From: Rikenellaceae bacterium
Lineage (GTDB): Bacteria > Bacteroidota > Bacteroidia > Bacteroidales > UBA932
DNA: 18,150 nt
Assembly: GCA_900769735.1 (NCBI GenBank)
Contig: CAAGHY010000203.1
Coordinates: 1-18,150 of the forward strand
Direction: 5' to 3'
Position 1 is the stretch's first letter. Each line of letters opens with the position of its first letter. The notes below the pieces were generated by a model. That model saw nothing but the letters and a program-made list of their open reading frames with translations. It did no database searches and was not told where the DNA came from. A program made the translations under genes and the position numbers. Of the stretch, positions 15,175-18,150 are shown piece after piece.

Positions 15175-15366
15175 ATGATTATAGTTCCAATTAAAGAGGG
15201 TGAGAACATTGAGAGAGCTTTGAAAAAATTCAAACGTAAATTTGAGAAGACTGGCATTGTTCGTGAGCTTAGAAACAGAAAAACTTTTGTTAAAAAATCT
15301 GTTGCTAGAAGAGAGGAGATTAAAAAAGCTATCTACGTACAGCATCTAAGACTAGACGAGGAATAA
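15175..15366 (+). CDS. rpsU: 30S ribosomal protein bS21
   Basis: The 63-residue basic protein matches bS21: MIIVPIKEGENIERALKKF at the start, then GIVRELRNRKTFVKK and SVARREEIKKA in the helical, Lys/Arg-rich body. It binds the 30S platform near the 16S 3' end. In Bacteroidota, bS21 with bS18 and bS6 sequesters the anti-Shine-Dalgarno. It has its own promoter, a strong Shine-Dalgarno and its own terminator, so it is a single-gene transcript, divergent from xerC-hpf. The acidic end (LDEE) is a small difference from proteobacterial forms. Confidence 0.97.
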   Translation: MIIVPIKEGENIERALKKFKRKFEKTGIVRELRNRKTFVKKSVARREEIKKAIYVQHLRLDEE

Positions 15367-15391
15367 TTCATTCCCTTGTCAGACAAGATAT

Positions 15392-15423
15392 GCCGTTACC
15401 TGAAATATGGTAACGGCTTTTTT
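15392..15423 (+). terminator. Rho-independent terminator of rpsU
   Basis: A perfect 9-bp stem (GCCGTTACC with GGTAACGGC), an 8-nt loop and six T follow the rpsU stop by 25 bp. Confidence 0.92.
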
Positions 15424-15425
15424 AC

Positions 15426-15433
15426 TATATTTG
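15426..15433 (+). promoter_or_regulatory. Candidate leuA promoter (-7 element)
   Basis: TATATTTG fits TAnnTTTG and begins three bases after the T-tract of the rpsU terminator. It leaves a leader of about 40 nt before leuA. No clear -33 element; the expected position falls inside the terminator hairpin. Confidence 0.5.
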
Positions 15434-15481
15434 GGCGGGCTTCACACAGGTGCCCTTATCATACCAAGCATAAACTATTTT

Positions 15482-16978
15482 ATGGAAAACAAAATTTACA
15501 TCTTTGATACCACATTGAGAGATGGAGAACAGGTTCCCGGTTGCCAGTTGAACACCATTGAGAAAATAGAACTGGCACGTTCACTGGAGGCTTTGAAGGT
15601 GGATATCATTGAGTGCGGTTTTCCGGCATCCAGCCCGGGGGATTTCAACTCTGTGGTTGAGATATCCAAAAATGTAACTGAACCTGTCATCTGCGCCCTT
15701 ACAAGAGCGTTGGAGAGTGATATAGATGCAGCAAAAGAGGCACTGCATTATGCCAGAAGAAAAAGGATACACACAGGTATAGGTACCAGTGATTACCATA
15801 TCAGACACAAATTCAACACCAACAGGGAGGAGATAATTGAGCGTGCCGTTAAGGCGGTAAAATATGCCCGCAAGTTTACGGATGATGTGGAGTTCTATGC
15901 AGAAGATGCAGGAAGGACAGACAATGAGTATCTGGCAAGGGTTATTGAGGCGGTTGTTGCAGCCGGTGCAACTACCGTAAACATACCGGATACAACAGGA
16001 TACTGCACCCCTTGGGAGTATGGTGAGAAAATAAAATACCTTGTAAATAACGTTCCCAATATAGACAAAGCCATCATTTCAACCCATTGCCACAATGATT
16101 TGGGTATGGCAACGGCTAATACTCTGGCCGGTATTGTAAACGGGGCAAGACAAGTGGAGGTTACAATAAACGGTATTGGAGAGAGAGCCGGCAACACCTC
16201 TTTGGAGGAGGTTGCAATGACTCTGAAATGCCGCAAGGACATACCTTATTATACAGACATAGAACACAAGGGCATCTACAAGATTTCCCGCCTGGTCTCT
16301 ACACTTATGAGGATGCCGGTGCAGCCCAACAAGGCAATTGTGGGCAGGAATGCATTTGCCCATTCGTCGGGAATACACCAGGACGGCCTTTTGAAGAACA
16401 AGGAGAATTATGAGATAATGAATCCTATGGATATAGGTATAAATGACTCCCATATTTCCCTTTCTGCCCGCAGCGGCCGTGCAGCATTGAAGCACCATTA
16501 TGAGAGGATGGGCATAACTCTTAATCCCGACGAACTGAACAATGCCTACGAGAAATTCCTTCTCCTTGCGGACCGCAAGAAAGACATCAATGATTCGGAC
16601 CTTAAAGTTATTGTTGGTGTCAACCGCAATGAGGCTGCCAGAAGGATACGTCTGAAATATCTTCAGGTTGTGTGCGGAAAGAACTCAGTTCCTATGGCAA
16701 CTGTAAAACTTAACATAGACGGGGAGATTTGCCAGGCAACTTCTGAGGGCAACGGGCCAATTGATGCAGCCTTCTCTGCAGTAAAGAAGCTTGTCAACCG
16801 TAAAATTGTGGTGGAAGAGTTTCTTGTACAGGCAATCACCAGAGGAAGTGACGATGTTGGAAAGGTTCATATACAGATTGAGAACCGCGGAAACATCCAT
16901 TACGGGTTCTCTGCCAACACAGATATTGTAACTGCCTCAGTGGAAGCCTTCATTGATGCAATAAGCAAATTTATCTGA
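15482..16978 (+). CDS. leuA: 2-isopropylmalate synthase
   Basis: The 498-residue enzyme condenses acetyl-CoA with 2-oxoisovalerate in the first committed step of leucine synthesis. It has the HMGL-like signature DTTLRDGEQVPG at 9-20, the metal-binding STHCHNDLGMA and the NGIGERAGNTSLEE motif in the TIM barrel, and a C-terminal regulatory domain that normally binds leucine (DDVGKVHIQIENRG). The full regulatory domain favours LeuA over citramalate or homocitrate synthase, though short relatives are hard to exclude by eye. The ATG at 15482 (MENKIYIF) gives a normal N-terminus; a longer frame from 15407 starts inside the rpsU terminator and was rejected. No other leu gene is adjacent. Confidence 0.92.
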   Translation: MENKIYIFDTTLRDGEQVPGCQLNTIEKIELARSLEALKVDIIECGFPASSPGDFNSVVEISKNVTEPVICALTRALESDIDAAKEALHYARRKRIHTGIGTSDYHIRHKFNTNREEIIERAVKAVKYARKFTDDVEFYAEDAGRTDNEYLARVIEAVVAAGATTVNIPDTTGYCTPWEYGEKIKYLVNNVPNIDKAIISTHCHNDLGMATANTLAGIVNGARQVEVTINGIGERAGNTSLEEVAMTLKCRKDIPYYTDIEHKGIYKISRLVSTLMRMPVQPNKAIVGRNAFAHSSGIHQDGLLKNKENYEIMNPMDIGINDSHISLSARSGRAALKHHYERMGITLNPDELNNAYEKFLLLADRKKDINDSDLKVIVGVNRNEAARRIRLKYLQVVCGKNSVPMATVKLNIDGEICQATSEGNGPIDAAFSAVKKLVNRKIVVEEFLVQAITRGSDDVGKVHIQIENRGNIHYGFSANTDIVTASVEAFIDAISKFI

Positions 16979-17024
16979 TTTATATATTTGATACAATTTA
17001 GTGTAGTTTTTTACAAATATATAC

Positions 17025-17032
17025 TATATTTG
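17025..17032 (+). promoter_or_regulatory. Candidate hydrogenase promoter (-7 element)
   Basis: TATATTTG fits TAnnTTTG and lies 45 bp before the ATG at 17078. A second copy of the same word is at 16983-16990. No clear -33 element is seen, and no terminator is visible after leuA, so read-through is possible. Confidence 0.5.
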
Positions 17033-17077
17033 CACCCGATTTTTGATACTGAAAACTATTACCTATAACATACTGAT

Positions 17078-18150
17078 ATGGCATTTACAAATAATGTTAT
17101 GATTGTCCGCCACGGTCTGCTAGCCAAATTGGTTAGAATGTGGAGAGAGGACAAATTGGTAGAGAACATTGACAGACTACCAATTGAGTTGAGCCCAAGA
17201 AAATCTAAAGTAAAAGGACGCTGTTGTGTACACAAGGAGCGTGCAGTGTGGAAATACAAATCTCTTCCATTGTTGGGATTTGATATGACAGACGAGAAAG
17301 ATGAGCTTACTCCACTTTCTTACTATGCTCAGGCTGCAGTTACAAGAGACGTTAACCCTAAAGAGAGTATCCTTACTGTTATTGATGAGGCTTGTTCATC
17401 TTGTGTTCAGGTAAACTATGAGATTACCAGCCTTTGCCGCGGTTGTGTAGCAAGAAGCTGCTATATGAACTGCCCTAAGGACGCAATCCACTTCAAGAAC
17501 AACGGTCAGGCTGAGATTGACCACGACAAATGTATCAGCTGCGGTAAATGTCACCAGAGCTGTCCTTACCACGCTATTGTATATATCCCAGTACCTTGTG
17601 AGGATGTTTGTCCTGTTAAGGCAATCAGCAAGGATGAGTACGGCATTGAGCATATTGACGAGAGCAAATGTATCTACTGCGGTAAATGTATCAACGCTTG
17701 TCCATTTGGTGCAATCTTTGAGATTTCACAGGTGTTTGACATTCTTCAGAGCATCAAACGCGGAGAGAAAGTTGTAGCTATGGTTGCTCCTGCTATCCTT
17801 GGCCAGTTCAGCGAGCCAATTGAGCAGATTTACGGTGCAATCAAGTCTCTTGGCTTCTCGGATGTTATTGAGGTAGCTCAGGGTGCTATGGTAACAACAG
17901 AGAAAGAGGCTCACGAGCTTGAGGAGAAACTTGAGGAGGGCCAGCCATTTATGACTACCAGCTGCTGTCCGTCATACATCCAGCTTGCAAAGAAACATAT
18001 GCCTGAGATTGAGAAATATATCTCAACTACAAAATCTCCTATGTACTATACTGCAGAGATTGTTAAAGCTCAGGATCCTGAGGCCAAGACAGTGTTCATC
18101 GGACCTTGTATTGCAAAGAGAAAAGAGGCTACATACCACGACAATGTTGA
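17078..18150 (+). CDS. hydA: [FeFe]-hydrogenase, probably group B, 3' end off window
   Basis: The first 357 residues are visible. Between residues 106 and 208 are sixteen cysteines, including CISCGKCHQSCP (152-163) and CIYCGKCINACP (198-209), a standard pair of [4Fe-4S] ferredoxin motifs. An upstream C-x2-C-x4-C-x3-CP set (120-133) and CSSC (106-109) suggest further clusters. The H-cluster domain starts near 230 with KVVAMVAPAI. It has L1 as TSCCPSY (294-300), where TSCCPGW is usual, and L2 as FIGPCIAKRKE (340-350). Cys296 would be the proton relay, with Cys297 and Cys344 as ligands of the catalytic cubane. These variant motifs fit the monomeric group B enzymes found in gut Bacteroides, which make H2 from reduced ferredoxin. 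L3 lies off the window. Codon use is biased to GCT, GGT and GTT, suggesting high expression. Confidence 0.85.
   Translation, partial: MAFTNNVMIVRHGLLAKLVRMWREDKLVENIDRLPIELSPRKSKVKGRCCVHKERAVWKYKSLPLLGFDMTDEKDELTPLSYYAQAAVTRDVNPKESILTVIDEACSSCVQVNYEITSLCRGCVARSCYMNCPKDAIHFKNNGQAEIDHDKCISCGKCHQSCPYHAIVYIPVPCEDVCPVKAISKDEYGIEHIDESKCIYCGKCINACPFGAIFEISQVFDILQSIKRGEKVVAMVAPAILGQFSEPIEQIYGAIKSLGFSDVIEVAQGAMVTTEKEAHELEEKLEEGQPFMTTSCCPSYIQLAKKHMPEIEKYISTTKSPMYYTAEIVKAQDPEAKTVFIGPCIAKRKEATYHDNV

Noticed and set aside
15434..15460. Possible attenuator hairpin in the leuA leader (GGGC with GCCC)
   Set aside because: Only four pairs with a long loop and no U-tract.
15407..15481. N-terminal extension of leuA, Leu-rich and resembling a leader peptide
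   Set aside because: It starts inside the rpsU terminator stem, before the likely leuA promoter, and is simply in frame with leuA. The family N-terminus begins at MENKIYIF.

Overview
The window is a stretch of ordinary bacterial chromosome from the phylum Bacteroidota, most likely order Bacteroidales; the genus cannot be named from sequence alone. Evidence is the set of gene families (BtuG-type surface beta-propeller, helix-hairpin-helix/beta-barrel protein, 63-residue bS21, Obg without the C-terminal extension), Bacteroidota-type promoters (TTG or TTTG about 20 bp before TAnnTTTG), and the lack of Shine-Dalgarno sequences before nearly all genes. No insertion sequence, phage gene, CRISPR array, tRNA or rRNA was seen.

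Layout. (1) 1-4279, minus strand: a vitamin B12 uptake operon. It has a promoter, a cobalamin riboswitch, btuB (outer-membrane TonB-dependent receptor), a BtuG-like surface lipoprotein, and btuF (binding lipoprotein, cut by the left edge). (2) 4270-7459, minus strand: a three-gene operon of an Asp/Glu racemase, a dicarboxylate/amino-acid:cation symporter and a beta-lactamase-like serine hydrolase lipoprotein, with its own promoter and terminator. (3) 7439-9913, minus strand: purE followed by a helix-hairpin-helix plus beta-barrel envelope protein. (4) 9958-13811, plus strand: hpt, adk, obg, a PAP2-family membrane phosphatase and lplA, divergent from purE and ending at a strong hairpin terminator shared with the convergent hpf. 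(5) 13843-15423: xerC-hpf on the minus strand and rpsU on the plus strand, diverging from a short spacer. (6) 15426-18150, plus strand: leuA, then a [FeFe]-hydrogenase cut by the right edge.

How the parts work together. Region 1 takes up cobalamin across both membranes under B12 feedback. Region 2 looks suited to capturing acidic amino acids, possibly D-isomers, and converting them. Regions 3 and 4 are mostly nucleotide salvage and synthesis plus ribosome assembly. Region 5 joins ribosomal protein bS21 and a hibernation factor. These two genes are the only ones here with strong Shine-Dalgarno sequences, which is telling in a phylum whose ribosomes hide the anti-Shine-Dalgarno. The hydrogenase fits an anaerobic fermenter.

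I did not find a clearly undescribed system. The best leads are the selective Shine-Dalgarno use on rpsU and hpf, the racemase-symporter-hydrolase operon, the cysteine-rich hydrogenase N-terminus, and an 18-bp exact repeat whose core recurs four times on both strands and in different reading frames.
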